Positions 27,478 through 35,866 of a stretch of DNA of 51,755 nucleotides are shown one piece after another. The translations under genes and the position numbers were made by a program. How positions within the stretch are numbered: position 1 is the stretch's first letter; each line of letters starts with the position of its first letter. Source of the stretch: Candidatus Sulfotelmatobacter kueseliae (GTDB lineage: Bacteria > Acidobacteriota > Terriglobia > Terriglobales > Acidobacteriaceae); assembly GCA_900290255.1 (NCBI GenBank), contig OMOD01000138.1:1-51755 (forward strand). The letters run 5' to 3'. The notes beneath the pieces are model-generated. The model saw only the letters and a program-made list of their open reading frames with translations, made no database searches and was not told the origin of the DNA.

Positions 27478-28062
27478 TCACTTCTTTTCGGAGAAATTGG
27501 CCGCCCCGTCGAGCATGGTTTTCACCGCCGTACGGCACGCGGACCGCAACTCCTCCTCGTGTCCCTCAATCCCTCTCGACAACAATATTACTGCCGTCCC
27601 ATGGGTCGTCGCCCACAGGGCCAGTGCCAGCCGCGTGTGATCCTCCGGCGAACCTCCCACGCGTTTCGCCAGCGTCTCTTCCAGCCGGGCGAAGTTCGGT
27701 CTCGATTCCCGGATCGGCTTGACCTGGCCAGCGCGCTTCAGCGGGGCCATCTCGCGGGCGTGCGTGTAAAAGAGTTCAAACTCGCGCGGCTCGTCCAGCG
27801 CCAAGTCAACATAGGCCTCGAGTATCTGTTCTATGGTTGCCCCGGCCTCAAAGATCTTGCCGATTCGGGCCACGATCATCCCCATGAGACCTCGCACCAG
27901 GTCCCGGCGGTCTTTGAAGCGGCGGTAAACCGCGGGCGTATTCGTGCCTGCCGCCCGGGCCACCGCACGCAAAGTGAGCGCCTTATCGCCTCCGCGGTGC
28001 CACAGCTTATGCGCGGCCTTCAGGATGCGTTCTTCCAGATCAGGATCCGGCTGTCGAGGCAT
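27478..28062 (-). CDS. TetR family transcriptional regulator
   Basis: 194 residues from ATG 28062, which has GGAGG upstream; an in-frame start at 28092 is less supported. The HTH is LTLRAVARAAGTNTPAVYRR. The C-terminal part (YVDLALDEPREFELFYTHAR) looks like the helical ligand-binding domain with a TetR_C_33-like pattern. It is divergent from the gene at 28363. The two promoters share the word ACGTTTAC in their -35/-10 spacers, suggesting that this protein represses both. Confidence 0.85.
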   Translation of the reverse strand: MPRQPDPDLEERILKAAHKLWHRGGDKALTLRAVARAAGTNTPAVYRRFKDRRDLVRGLMGMIVARIGKIFEAGATIEQILEAYVDLALDEPREFELFYTHAREMAPLKRAGQVKPIRESRPNFARLEETLAKRVGGSPEDHTRLALALWATTHGTAVILLSRGIEGHEEELRSACRTAVKTMLDGAANFSEKK

Positions 28063-28093
28063 TGCTCTTTCCTCCCGGGGATGGCCCCTCACT

Positions 28094-28113
28094 ATTATGT
28101 TGACGACGTTTAC
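28094..28113 (-). promoter_or_regulatory. tetR promoter -10 and putative operator
   Basis: On the minus strand CATAAT (28099-28094) is a possible -10. The word GTAAACGT (rc of ACGTTTAC, 28106-28113) lies just upstream, inside the spacer. The same word lies in the spacer of the opposite promoter. An operator for the neighbouring TetR protein is a reasonable inference. Confidence 0.45.
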
Positions 28114-28279
28114 ATAACGCCGTATATTTAACCATAAGTCCTCCCCCTATATCTACCCAGGACTCAAGTCAGGAAAGGCGGCTGGGTCGGCACACGATGC
28201 CCGCTTCGGCCGCTGGCTTTTCCGTCAGCCCACCGCGGACGTTTCCGGTTACCGAAGTAACCCGACGGGTTCCGGTATA

Positions 28280-28301
28280 ACGTTTACGACGTCTATATAA
28301 T
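28280..28301 (+). promoter_or_regulatory. promoter and putative TetR operator for the gene at 28363
   Basis: TATAAT (28296-28301) is a perfect -10. In the spacer, ACGTTTACGACGT (28280-28292) contains two ACGT half-sites separated by 5 nt and shares ACGTTTAC with the tetR promoter. No good -35 hexamer is visible. Confidence 0.5.
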
Positions 28302-28362
28302 GCTATAGAACAATCGGTACTCGGGCCCCTCCTTTAGTTTGTTGTTCAGGAGTTGCTTTACG

Positions 28363-29154
28363 ATGTCTTCGCACAATCCCGTCAATGACGGGGGCTCCCC
28401 GGTTCAGTTGAATGCCGAACTTCGAGATGCCCACCTGGAGTTGCTGAGCGCGCATTGCGCCACCTACCAGCTTCGCCTGCGCTATTCCACTGAACATCTG
28501 GCTCGCTTTGGCCAACCCGACATTCTGCGCAAGTCAGCCGACGCTGCCAGCGCACTGCACGAGTTCTACTCGACTATTGTTAACAAGATGCCCCAGGCCG
28601 CGCCCGCTGCCGAGGTCCTTCCACATCCAACCCAGGAGCAGATCGCGCAGGGCGTCGAATGGGTCGCTTCCTGCCTGCGCGCGCAGCGCGAGCAGTACCG
28701 TCCCTTGGCAAGCCCGCTCAGCCGCCAGCAAGTGGAAATGCTCTCGCCGTATTTTTCCGCTGCCCTGCTCGACCACATCCGCATCGCGGAACTTCATGGC
28801 GCGCGGGTTCCGGTCCCCGACTTCTACGCTAAGGCCCGGGCCATGGGTTTCGACAAGCTTCCCCAGATCAGCCACATGGAGTCGCTTTCGTTTCTCGACG
28901 TGATCGTGTTCAACGAAACGCTCAGCGAGCGCGGCCTGTTCCACGCCCTGGTGCACTCGGTCCAGATTGAAGTTCTGGGCCTGGAGCGCTACGCCGAACT
29001 ATGGGTCCACGGCTTCCTGAAGACCCGCACGCACTTCACCGTGCCGCTGGAAGTGCAGGCGTTTTCCCTGGCCTCGAAGTTTCTGCGTCCGGTGCCGGAG
29101 CGGTTTTCGGTCGAAGACCAAGTCCGCGAGTGGGTCGCGGCCGGCCGCTACTAG
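28363..29154 (+). CDS. conserved-looking protein with HALVH motif, unknown function
   Basis: 263 residues from ATG 28363 (AGGAG 10 nt upstream). No signal peptide or membrane helix. The C-terminal part reads RGLFHALVHSVQIEVLG (HALVH at 194-198), then GLERYAELWVHGF and VPLEVQAFSLASKF. This pattern recalls proteins with an HELVHxxQ zincin-like motif followed by an IPLE-xxAY segment, but the usual Glu is Ala here, so hydrolase activity is doubtful. I cannot name the family with certainty. It is divergent from tetR, with a shared operator-like word, so it is likely TetR-controlled. Confidence 0.7.
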   Translation: MSSHNPVNDGGSPVQLNAELRDAHLELLSAHCATYQLRLRYSTEHLARFGQPDILRKSADAASALHEFYSTIVNKMPQAAPAAEVLPHPTQEQIAQGVEWVASCLRAQREQYRPLASPLSRQQVEMLSPYFSAALLDHIRIAELHGARVPVPDFYAKARAMGFDKLPQISHMESLSFLDVIVFNETLSERGLFHALVHSVQIEVLGLERYAELWVHGFLKTRTHFTVPLEVQAFSLASKFLRPVPERFSVEDQVREWVAAGRY

Positions 29155-29202
29155 CGCCCCCGACGCTGGGATGCCTGACTCTTCGCGATTTTCGAAGGGT
29201 GG

Positions 29203-29239
29203 CGAGCCCGGAGCTCGCCGAAGGGACTTACCCTCACGG
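29203..29239. repeat. hairpin with widespread GAGCnnGnCGAAGGGA-type word
   Basis: GGCGAGC and GCTCGCC form a 7-bp stem, followed by GAAGGGA. This matches the CCTGAGCnnnGTCGAAGGG-type word seen dispersed in many bacterial genomes. A related copy on the other strand is at about 32879-32904. Confidence 0.4.
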
Positions 29240-29275
29240 GTCAGTCTAAAATGAAATGGACGAACTGGCACGACC

Positions 29276-29632
29276 ATGCCCGACGACTCCATCACCATTT
29301 CGCCCGGCCCGCCGTTTAAAGCCGCGATGCTCGTGGCTATCGTCGCGGACGCGCTCCAACTGGCCGTCTTCCCCCTGTTTGTCGAGGGCGCGTTCTCTCC
29401 CGCCGACGACCTGCTCGACGTTGGGGTTGCACTTGCGATGACGCGGCTGCTCGGCTGGCACTGGGAATTTCTGCCCTCGTTCCTCGCCAAACTTGTGCCC
29501 GGCGTCGACCTGGTTCCGTTCTGGACGATTGCCGTCGCCAACGTCTGGCGCAAAACCAAACGCATGGCCGACGCCGCCAGCACCGAAAAGCAGCCACCCC
29601 AACTCCCGCCCCCTCACGTGACAAAAAGCTGA
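29276..29632 (+). CDS. small membrane protein, unknown function
   Basis: 118 residues. Two hydrophobic stretches (AAMLVAIVADALQLAVFPLF and, further on, VDLVPFWTIAVANVW) suggest a small inner-membrane protein; the tail is polar. It has no clear ribosome-binding site. The codon pattern and hydrophobicity make it more likely real than chance. Family not recognised. Confidence 0.55.
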   Translation: MPDDSITISPGPPFKAAMLVAIVADALQLAVFPLFVEGAFSPADDLLDVGVALAMTRLLGWHWEFLPSFLAKLVPGVDLVPFWTIAVANVWRKTKRMADAASTEKQPPQLPPPHVTKS

Positions 29633-29648
29633 AGGGCAGCCCGGCCAT

Positions 29649-29821
29649 CAGACCTCGCGTCGTCAGACGTCGGATGTCAGGAAGGTCAAGAGCCGCGGGC
29701 AAGAGTGCCCGCGCCACACAAAGAATAGCGGCCCGAAACTTCCGGGCCGCTGGGCGGACGAGGGCGTCCGCCCCTCCATGTGTTGTGCTGAGGTCTGACG
29801 TCCGAGGTCTGAGGTCTGCGC
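29649..29821. repeat. intergenic repeat mosaic: three palindromes between heptamer-word arms
   Basis: This fills the spacer between two convergent genes. The outer arms (29649-29684 and 29788-29821) are made of degenerate 7-nt words (CAGACCT, CAGACGT / CTGAGGT, CTGACGT, CCGAGGT) and are largely complementary. Inside are three hairpins: GCGGGC/GCCCGC (29695-29712, with a CCACAC tail), GCGGCCCG/CGGGCCGC (29728-29750) and GGGCGGACG/CGTCCGCCC (29752-29773). The first recurs as an inverted pair in kdsD. It looks like a REP/BIME-type cluster and could also end transcription from both sides. Confidence 0.8.
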
Positions 29822-31093
29822 TTACGTTCCTTCCGACCACCCCGCCAGATACTCTTCCTGCTCCGGCGTGAGCTTGTCGATTTTGATGCTCATCGACTCG
29901 AGCTTCAGGCGCGCCACCCGCTTATCGAGTTCGTCGGGAACTTTGTAGACCTTGGGTTCGAGCTTCTTGGCGTTCTTGACCATGTAGTCGACCGAGAGGG
30001 ACTGGTCGGCGAAGCTCATGTCCATCACCGAGGCGGGATGGCCTTCGGCAGCGGCCAGATTGATGAGGCGGCCTTCACCGAGCAGGTTGATCTTGCGTCC
30101 GTCTTTCAGTGAGTACTCGTCGACGAAGTTGCGTGTGGTCCGTTTCGACGACGACATCGATTCCAACGCCGGGATGTCGATCTCGACGTTGAAGTGGCCG
30201 GAGTTGGAAATGATCGCACCGTCTTTCATCAGCGCGAAATGATCTTTGGTGAGCACGCTTTTGTTGCCGGTGACGGTGCAGAAGACATCGCCGAGCTTGG
30301 CGGCCTCGTTCATCGACATGACCCGGAAACCGTCCATGACCGCTTCCAGCGCCTTCGTGGGATCGACTTCTGTGATGATGACTTCGGCGCCGCATCCACG
30401 GGCGCGGCTGGCCAGTCCGCGGCCGCACCAGCCGTATCCGGCGACGACGAACTTCGATCCAGCCAGCAGAAAGTTGGTGGCGCGGATGATGCCGTCAATG
30501 GTGGACTGTCCGGTGCCGTAGCGATTGTCGAACAGGTGCTTGGTGTCGGCGTCGTTGACGGCGACGATGGGAAACTTGAGCACGCCTTCCTTGGCCATGG
30601 CACGCAGGCGAATCACGCCGGTAGTGGTCTCTTCGGTGCCGCCGATGACGCCTTCGAGCGCGTCGGTGCGCTTGGTGTGCAGGATGGTGACCAGATCGGC
30701 TCCGTCGTCCATGGTGATGTGCGGCTTGTGGTCAATGGCGGCGACGATGTGGTTGTAGTAAGTATCGTTGTCCTCGCCTTTAATGGCGAACACGGGGATG
30801 CTGTGATCGCGGACGAGCGAGGCGGCCACGTCATCCTGCGTAGACAGAGGGTTGGAGGCGCAGAGCACGACCTCGGCCCCGCCATCGCGCAGGCAGATGC
30901 CGAGATTGGCGGTTTCGGCGGTGATGTGCAGGCAGGCCGAGATGCGGATGCCTTTCAGCGGCTGATTCTTGATGAACTCTTTGCGGATGATCTGCAGCAC
31001 TTTCATGGACTGGTTGGCCCACTCGATGCGCTTCTTGCCCAGATCGGCCAGTTCAAAATTCTTGATGTCGCAATTAATAGCTGCGGTTGACAT
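29822..31093 (-). CDS. ahcY: adenosylhomocysteinase
   Basis: 423 residues. It hydrolyses S-adenosyl-homocysteine to homocysteine and adenosine, using bound NAD. Visible signatures are [20 protein letters not shown] near the N-terminus, the NAD-binding segment [28 protein letters not shown] and the C-terminal [13 protein letters not shown]. Length is in the normal range. The start at 31093 has GGAG (minus strand) just upstream. metK lies 320 nt upstream on the same strand, so both halves of the methyl cycle are together. A large inverted repeat lies between them. Confidence 0.95.
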   Translation of the reverse strand: MSTAAINCDIKNFELADLGKKRIEWANQSMKVLQIIRKEFIKNQPLKGIRISACLHITAETANLGICLRDGGAEVVLCASNPLSTQDDVAASLVRDHSIPVFAIKGEDNDTYYNHIVAAIDHKPHITMDDGADLVTILHTKRTDALEGVIGGTEETTTGVIRLRAMAKEGVLKFPIVAVNDADTKHLFDNRYGTGQSTIDGIIRATNFLLAGSKFVVAGYGWCGRGLASRARGCGAEVIITEVDPTKALEAVMDGFRVMSMNEAAKLGDVFCTVTGNKSVLTKDHFALMKDGAIISNSGHFNVEIDIPALESMSSSKRTTRNFVDEYSLKDGRKINLLGEGRLINLAAAEGHPASVMDMSFADQSLSVDYMVKNAKKLEPKVYKVPDELDKRVARLKLESMSIKIDKLTPEQEEYLAGWSEGT

Positions 31094-31413
31094 TCTTCTC
31101 CTCTTTGCTTGCTTTCCCGCTTTTGCTGTGGCGCGCTGTGAAGCTGCAGAAAAACCGCGGGTTAATCAGCTGTAAACGGCGAACGCCCCCACAATCATTT
31201 TCGCAGAATACGCGAATTTGGGGAACCGGTCACAATATCGAAATTGCCCTTTTGGACGTGAACTTCCGCTTCACGTCCGGAATGGCACTTTGGTTCGGTG
31301 CTCTTAGCCCCTTCGCGGAATTTCTTCGCGAACTTTGCGGTTCGTTCTTGCATTTTCCGCAAAAGCCTGAACCGCAAAGGGCGCCAAGAATGCGCGAAGG
31401 TCGCGAAAAAGCC
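31094..31413. other. metK-ahcY spacer with large imperfect hairpin
   Basis: 320 bp. At about 31311-31408 two arms pair imperfectly: one contains TTCGCGAACTTTGCGGTTC, the other GAACCGCAAAGG and GCGCGAAGGTCGCGAA. The arms are built from similar roughly 9-nt words (CTTCGCGAA, CTTTGCGGT). A second hairpin, GGACGTGAA/TTCACGTCC, lies at 31254-31279. I looked for SAM or SAH riboswitch cores and saw none. Confidence 0.55.
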
Positions 31414-32598
31414 CTATTTCCGAACTACTTGTGTTGCTGGCTCCCGCAAGCCGGCATCGCTGGCCAGTTTGGCGGCTTTGTCGGTTGCTTCCCAGGTGAA
31501 GTCGGGGTCGCTGCGGCCGAAGTGACCATAGGCCGCGGTCTTGCGATAGATCGGGCGGCGCAGGTTCAGCGACTCGATGATGCCGCGCGGCGTCAGTTTG
31601 AAGTGGGCGCGAATCAGTTCCGGAATAACGGCCGGATCGACCTTCTCCGTGCCAAAGGTCTCGACCAGCACGCTGACGGGATCGGCTACGCCGATGGCAT
31701 AAGCCAGTTGCACTTCGCAGCGGTCAGCCAGGCCTCCGGCGACCACATTCTTCGCGATGTGGCGGGCCATGTAGGCGGCTGAGCGGTCCACCTTGGTTGG
31801 ATCTTTTCCGCTGAAAGCGCCGCCGCCGTGACGCCCCATGCCGCCGTACGTGTCCACGATGATCTTGCGGCCGGTGAGGCCGGTGTCGCCCATGGGCCCA
31901 CCGATCACGAAGCGTCCCGTGGGATTGATGTGATAGTGCGTGTATTCGTCAAGCAGATGAGCCGGGATCACCGCCTGGATGACGTGCTTCAGAATCCCGG
32001 CGCGCAGTTCGTCGTTGCTGATCGTCTCGGAGTGCTGGGAGGAGATCACGACCGCGTCCACGCGCTGAACTTTGCCGTTCGCATCGTATTCGACTGTGAC
32101 CTGGGATTTGCCGTCGGGGCGAAGGAAGGGAAGCGTTCCGTTCTTGCGCACCAAGGAAAGTTGCTGGGTCAGCTTGTGCGCCAGTGAGATGGGAGTCGGC
32201 ATCAGATCCACGTTCTCATTCACGGCGTAGCCAAACATCATTCCCTGGTCGCCGGCACCGCCGATATCGACGCCCATGGCGATGTCGCCGGATTGCTTGT
32301 TGATGCTGGAGATGACAGCGCAGGTGTTGGCGTCGAAGCCGTAGAGGGCGTTGTCGTAGCCTATGGAGGCGATGGTGCCCCGGACCACTGTCTGGAAATC
32401 GACGTAGGCCTTGGTGGTGATTTCGCCGGCAATGACGACCAGGCCGGTGGCGGTAAGAGTTTCGCAGGCAACGCGGCTGGAGGCGTCGTCTGTGAGGCAG
32501 GCGTCGAGGATAGCATCGGAAATCTGGTCGGCCATTTTGTCGGGGTGGCCTTCGGTTACCGATTCAGAGGTGAATAAATAACGATTCTTGGCTGCCAA
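31414..32598 (-). CDS. metK: S-adenosylmethionine synthetase
   Basis: 394 residues. It makes S-adenosylmethionine from methionine and ATP. Signatures: [20 protein letters not shown] at the N-terminus (HPDK ATP site), [12 protein letters not shown], and [20 protein letters not shown]. Full length. GGAG precedes the ATG on the minus strand. Probably co-transcribed with ahcY downstream. Confidence 0.97.
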   Translation of the reverse strand: MAAKNRYLFTSESVTEGHPDKMADQISDAILDACLTDDASSRVACETLTATGLVVIAGEITTKAYVDFQTVVRGTIASIGYDNALYGFDANTCAVISSINKQSGDIAMGVDIGGAGDQGMMFGYAVNENVDLMPTPISLAHKLTQQLSLVRKNGTLPFLRPDGKSQVTVEYDANGKVQRVDAVVISSQHSETISNDELRAGILKHVIQAVIPAHLLDEYTHYHINPTGRFVIGGPMGDTGLTGRKIIVDTYGGMGRHGGGAFSGKDPTKVDRSAAYMARHIAKNVVAGGLADRCEVQLAYAIGVADPVSVLVETFGTEKVDPAVIPELIRAHFKLTPRGIIESLNLRRPIYRKTAAYGHFGRSDPDFTWEATDKAAKLASDAGLREPATQVVRK

Positions 32599-32929
32599 GT
32601 TGGGTGTCTCCTTGAAGATTTGTGCACGCTCGATGTGAAAAACTCCGGACTCCAGAGCTAGGGAAACCAGGGAAAATCCACGCGGCCGCGACGAGGCGGC
32701 TGCTGCGAGGGGAAAACCCTCAAGACAGGCTATCAGACGACATCCACGTGCGCAATGGGTTTGGCCTTAAATGCTTGAGGATGAATCCAATAGCGGGAAT
32801 GCGCAGGTGGACGGGGGAAAAGGGAGGTTGGAGTGGATCTGAGCCGTGTTTCTCTCCCACGTCTCACAAAGACGGCGAGTCCCTTCGACCTCGCTGAGGG
32901 CGGGCTGTGAGGCACCTGTCGGACACATG
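32599..32929. other. intergenic region upstream of metK
   Basis: 331 bp between the metK start and the stop of the rodZ-like gene. It contains a 24-bp repeat copy (32856-32879) and, next to it, a CGACCTCGCTGAGGG-type dispersed word. No SAM riboswitch consensus was recognised. Confidence 0.45.
32856..32879 (+). repeat. 24-bp direct repeat, copy 1 (flanks the rodZ-like gene)
   Basis: Begins CCCACG, contains CAAAGACGGCGAG, and matches 34108-34131 at 22 of 24 positions in the same orientation. The two copies lie just outside either end of the rodZ-like gene. Confidence 0.7.
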
Positions 32930-33973
32930 CTACTGATTTTGAGCCGGCACCAGACTGGGCGGGACGGCACGCATGCCGGAGACATCGAAAACCAGAGTTT
33001 GGACTTCGGCTTCGGCGCCCTGGGCGGGGAGTTCCTGTCCGTTCCAGACGAAGCTCACGCCGGCGGCGTTGCCGATTTTCACCACGATTTCGCGAGAGGC
33101 ACGGATCGAGGTATGGGCAGGGGCGATCAGCAATTCGTGAATAACGGAGCGGCCGTCGGCGGTTACGGAGATCCAGGAATTCTCCGAAGCCCGGATCACC
33201 AGGTTCAAGGGCGCGGCCGCGGCGGACGGCTCAACGTTCGCCGCCGAATTCACCGTCTGCTCCGCTTGGGTCGCAAGTTCACTGTTCTCTGCGTTGCTGG
33301 TATTAGGTTCGCCAGTGCTGGGCGGCTTCGCCGGATTGGCAGGATGGGCCGACGGTACAGCGCTCACACTTGACGGCCGTGCTGAAGCTGGCGCAGAAGC
33401 GGTGTGCAGAGCGGGGACAGCTGCGATTGTGGTCCGAGCAGGTGGATTCAACAATTGGGGCGCGGGCTGCCCGGCGGAGGTCATGGGCGCGGTCGCGGCG
33501 GCCTCGGTGCGCGTGCTGCGGGAGTGGCGGTGCCACAAAAGAGCTGCCAGAACGATGACCAGAATCGCGAGAGCCAGAATTCTCCAGGGAACGATGCGCT
33601 CACCGCGTTCGGGGTAATCGCGGCGTGGAGAACTGACGTGTTCGGCGCGAGGCAGATGGAGTTCGGGCAATTCCTCGGCCCCGGACGGCGGGACAGCGCC
33701 GGCTTGCGGGTCCCACACCTCCTGGGAATCGAGCTGCGACTGGCGGAGGCAGACGAGGTAATCGGCGACGGCCTGGTCCTCGTCTAATCCGATGTGCTTG
33801 GCGTAGGCGCGGATGAAACCCTTGTTGAAGACGCCGCCCGGCAGCCGGTCGAATTGTTCGTCTTCGATGGCCAGCAGCATGCGGGAGCTGATCTTGGTGG
33901 CGTTGGAGACATCCTCGAGCGAGATGCCCTTCTTTTCGCGCTCTTTGCGGAATTTGTTGCCGAACTCGCCCAC
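32930..33973 (-). CDS. rodZ: RodZ-like membrane protein with cytoplasmic HTH
   Basis: 347 residues. Residues 1-75 form an HTH_25-type domain (FRKEREKKGISLEDVSNATK, then GGVFNKGFIRAYAKHIGLDE). One membrane helix spans about 129-147. An Ala/Pro/Ser-rich linker (about 150-240) leads to a C-terminal DUF4115-like beta domain (LNLVIRASENSWISVTADGR). RodZ links MreB to the cell wall machinery; this order of parts is diagnostic, though not every such acidobacterial protein is proven to work with MreB. The start is GTG with GGAG 6 nt upstream. Confidence 0.85.
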   Translation of the reverse strand: MGEFGNKFRKEREKKGISLEDVSNATKISSRMLLAIEDEQFDRLPGGVFNKGFIRAYAKHIGLDEDQAVADYLVCLRQSQLDSQEVWDPQAGAVPPSGAEELPELHLPRAEHVSSPRRDYPERGERIVPWRILALAILVIVLAALLWHRHSRSTRTEAAATAPMTSAGQPAPQLLNPPARTTIAAVPALHTASAPASARPSSVSAVPSAHPANPAKPPSTGEPNTSNAENSELATQAEQTVNSAANVEPSAAAAPLNLVIRASENSWISVTADGRSVIHELLIAPAHTSIRASREIVVKIGNAAGVSFVWNGQELPAQGAEAEVQTLVFDVSGMRAVPPSLVPAQNQ

Positions 33974-34107
33974 CAGGACTCCGCCGCGGCGAAGTGGCCT
34001 TCGCTCGCGATTACGGAATCATCATAGGACAACGCGGGCGAAGGCGCCACAATCGTCAGTGCGAGCCGGGAAGTAACCAGCGGGCAGACTTCGCTGGCGC
34101 GGAAATT

Positions 34108-34131
34108 CCCACGCCTCGCAAAGACGGCGAG
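34108..34131 (+). repeat. 24-bp direct repeat, copy 2
   Basis: Second copy of the repeat at 32856-32879. Here CTCGC/GCGAG (34114-34131) can form a short stem. Followed by ATGGGGCACCC. Confidence 0.7.
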
Positions 34132-34161
34132 ACATGGGGCACCCGGCTCGTTTGCCTGGGG

Positions 34162-34584
34162 CTACTGTGTCTTCTTCAGTAGCGTGATGCTGAACTGGGC
34201 TTTGCAGGTGTTAGCGGGATCGTCGAAGGCTTCGCCGGCGCGGTCGCCTTCGCTGGCCTGAAAGTAAAGGCCGTGCTTGATGTGATCGGGAAGGCCGATG
34301 AAACGGGCCTTGCCGTCAACGTTGGTGCCGAGTTCGAGGTCGAGCTTGCGGACGTTCATGAAGCCATAGGCGATGTGGACCTTCACTTTGGCAGCGTAGA
34401 CGGGAGCGCCAGCCGAATCGTGGATGGTGAAGTCGGCGGAGCAGGGACCGATGCCGCCATCGATCACTGGAACCGCATGGGCGTCGCCTGGCGGGGTACC
34501 GGCGGTTTGCGGGAAGGCCAGGGATGCGGCACCGGCGAGGAAGATCAACCGGAGGGCGAGCCTCCTAAGTCCTTTCGTATGCAT
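34162..34584 (-). CDS. secreted protein of unknown function
   Basis: 140 residues with a signal peptide (RLIFLAGAASLAFPQTA). The mature part (ADFTIHDSAGAPVYAAKVKV, GKARFIGLP) resembles a small Ig-like or carboxypeptidase-regulatory-like beta domain. Two Cys (PCSAD, NTCKA) may pair. No close functional neighbour. Confidence 0.65.
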   Translation of the reverse strand: MHTKGLRRLALRLIFLAGAASLAFPQTAGTPPGDAHAVPVIDGGIGPCSADFTIHDSAGAPVYAAKVKVHIAYGFMNVRKLDLELGTNVDGKARFIGLPDHIKHGLYFQASEGDRAGEAFDDPANTCKAQFSITLLKKTQ

Positions 34585-34765
34585 GATTGATTAAGACTAC
34601 GCCAACCCGGAAAATGATGTACCGACGAGTTGCTACAGCTGAGCCAAGCGATTGATCCCGTTGGCGTTACGGGTTCGTGTTACCAACGGTCATTGCCCCT
34701 GCACTAAAGTGATGAATATAATTTTTTGAACTACTATCCGACCAGCGAGGGACAACGGAATTCGC

Positions 34766-35815
34766 ATGCCTGAGGCCGGCACTCAATTGACGCGCCAAAA
34801 CCAGGAACTGAAGATTTTTCACGATGTAGCCAAGGCGCTCACGTCGTCGCTGGATCTCGATTCCATTCTGCAGACCATCATGGAAAAGATGGCGGAATAT
34901 TTCCGTCCGGACACGTGGTCGCTGCTGATGGTGGACGAGGAGCATGACGAACTTTACTTCGCTATTGCCGTGGGGCAGGCGGCGGAGGCGCTGAAGAATG
35001 TCCGGCTGAAAATGGGCGAGGGAATCGCCGGCTGGGCGGCGAAACATGGCGAGCAGCTGATTGTGCCGGATGTGGATGCGGACCCGCGCTTCGCGCGTCG
35101 CATTGACGAATCGACCAAGTGGGAAACGCACTCGGTGATCTGCATGCCGCTGCGCTCCAAGCTGCGCGTGCTGGGAGTGATCCAACTGGTCAACGTGGAC
35201 ATGTCGCAGTTCAGCGAGGCAGAGCTGTTTTTCCTGCAATCCCTGAGCGACTACGCGGCCATCGCCATCGAGAATGCGCGCTGGGTGGAGAAGATTCAGG
35301 AACTGACGATCACCGACGATTGCACCGGGCTGTACAACGCCCGGCATCTCTACAAGACGCTTGAGACGGAGGTTTACCGGTCGTCGCGCTTTGGCTATGA
35401 GTTCAGCGTCCTGTTCATCGACCTGGATCACTTCAAGACAGTGAACGATACCTACGGGCATTTGATTGGAAGCAAGCTGCTGGAGGAAATCGGATATTTG
35501 ATCAAAGCGCAGCTGCGGCTGATTGACTTTGCCTTTCGCTACGGCGGCGACGAGTTTGTGGTACTGCTGCCGCAGACGGGGAAGGATCAGGCGCTGGTCG
35601 TGGCCAAGCGGTTGCGCGACGCGCTGCGAGCCAGCAGTTTCTGCCGCGCCGAAGGATTGAATCTGAACATTCGCGCTTCGATCGGCCTAGCAACGTTCCC
35701 GCATGACGCCCGTACGGCGCACGATGTGATCCGGCAGGCCGACGGGATGATGTACATGGTGAAGAACACGACCCGCGACAATATCGGGATCGCACAGCGG
35801 GGAGTGTTGAAGTAG
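34766..35815 (+). CDS. GAF-GGDEF diguanylate cyclase
   Basis: 349 residues. A GAF domain spans about 20-170 and a GGDEF domain about 180-345. The active-site motif GGDEF is intact at 260-264 (FRYGGDEFVVLLP). RLID at 251-254 matches the RxxD product-inhibition site at the usual distance. LFIDLDHFKTVNDTYGH carries the metal and substrate residues. It should make cyclic di-GMP, controlled by a small-molecule or protein signal at the GAF domain. No signal peptide or membrane helix, so cytoplasmic. Confidence 0.92.
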   Translation: MPEAGTQLTRQNQELKIFHDVAKALTSSLDLDSILQTIMEKMAEYFRPDTWSLLMVDEEHDELYFAIAVGQAAEALKNVRLKMGEGIAGWAAKHGEQLIVPDVDADPRFARRIDESTKWETHSVICMPLRSKLRVLGVIQLVNVDMSQFSEAELFFLQSLSDYAAIAIENARWVEKIQELTITDDCTGLYNARHLYKTLETEVYRSSRFGYEFSVLFIDLDHFKTVNDTYGHLIGSKLLEEIGYLIKAQLRLIDFAFRYGGDEFVVLLPQTGKDQALVVAKRLRDALRASSFCRAEGLNLNIRASIGLATFPHDARTAHDVIRQADGMMYMVKNTTRDNIGIAQRGVLK

Positions 35816-35866
35816 CGGACCTCGGACCTCGGACCTCAGACCCAAGGCCTCGGACTCGCGTCCTTC
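35816..35866. repeat. heptamer-word array filling a convergent spacer
   Basis: The 51-nt spacer consists of seven 7-nt words plus 2 nt. CGGACCT occurs three times in a row, followed by variants such as CAGACCC, AAGGCCT and CGGACTC. It starts right after the TAG of the GGDEF gene and ends at the stop codon of the opposite gene. Confidence 0.85.

Noticed and set aside
31094..31413. Possible SAH or SAM riboswitch in front of ahcY
   Set aside because: The gene context fits, but I could not find the conserved core of any SAM or SAH class. The visible structure is a simple inverted repeat.
32599..32929. Possible SAM riboswitch in front of metK
   Set aside because: No conserved SAM-I, SAM-II or SAM-IV elements were seen on the minus strand.
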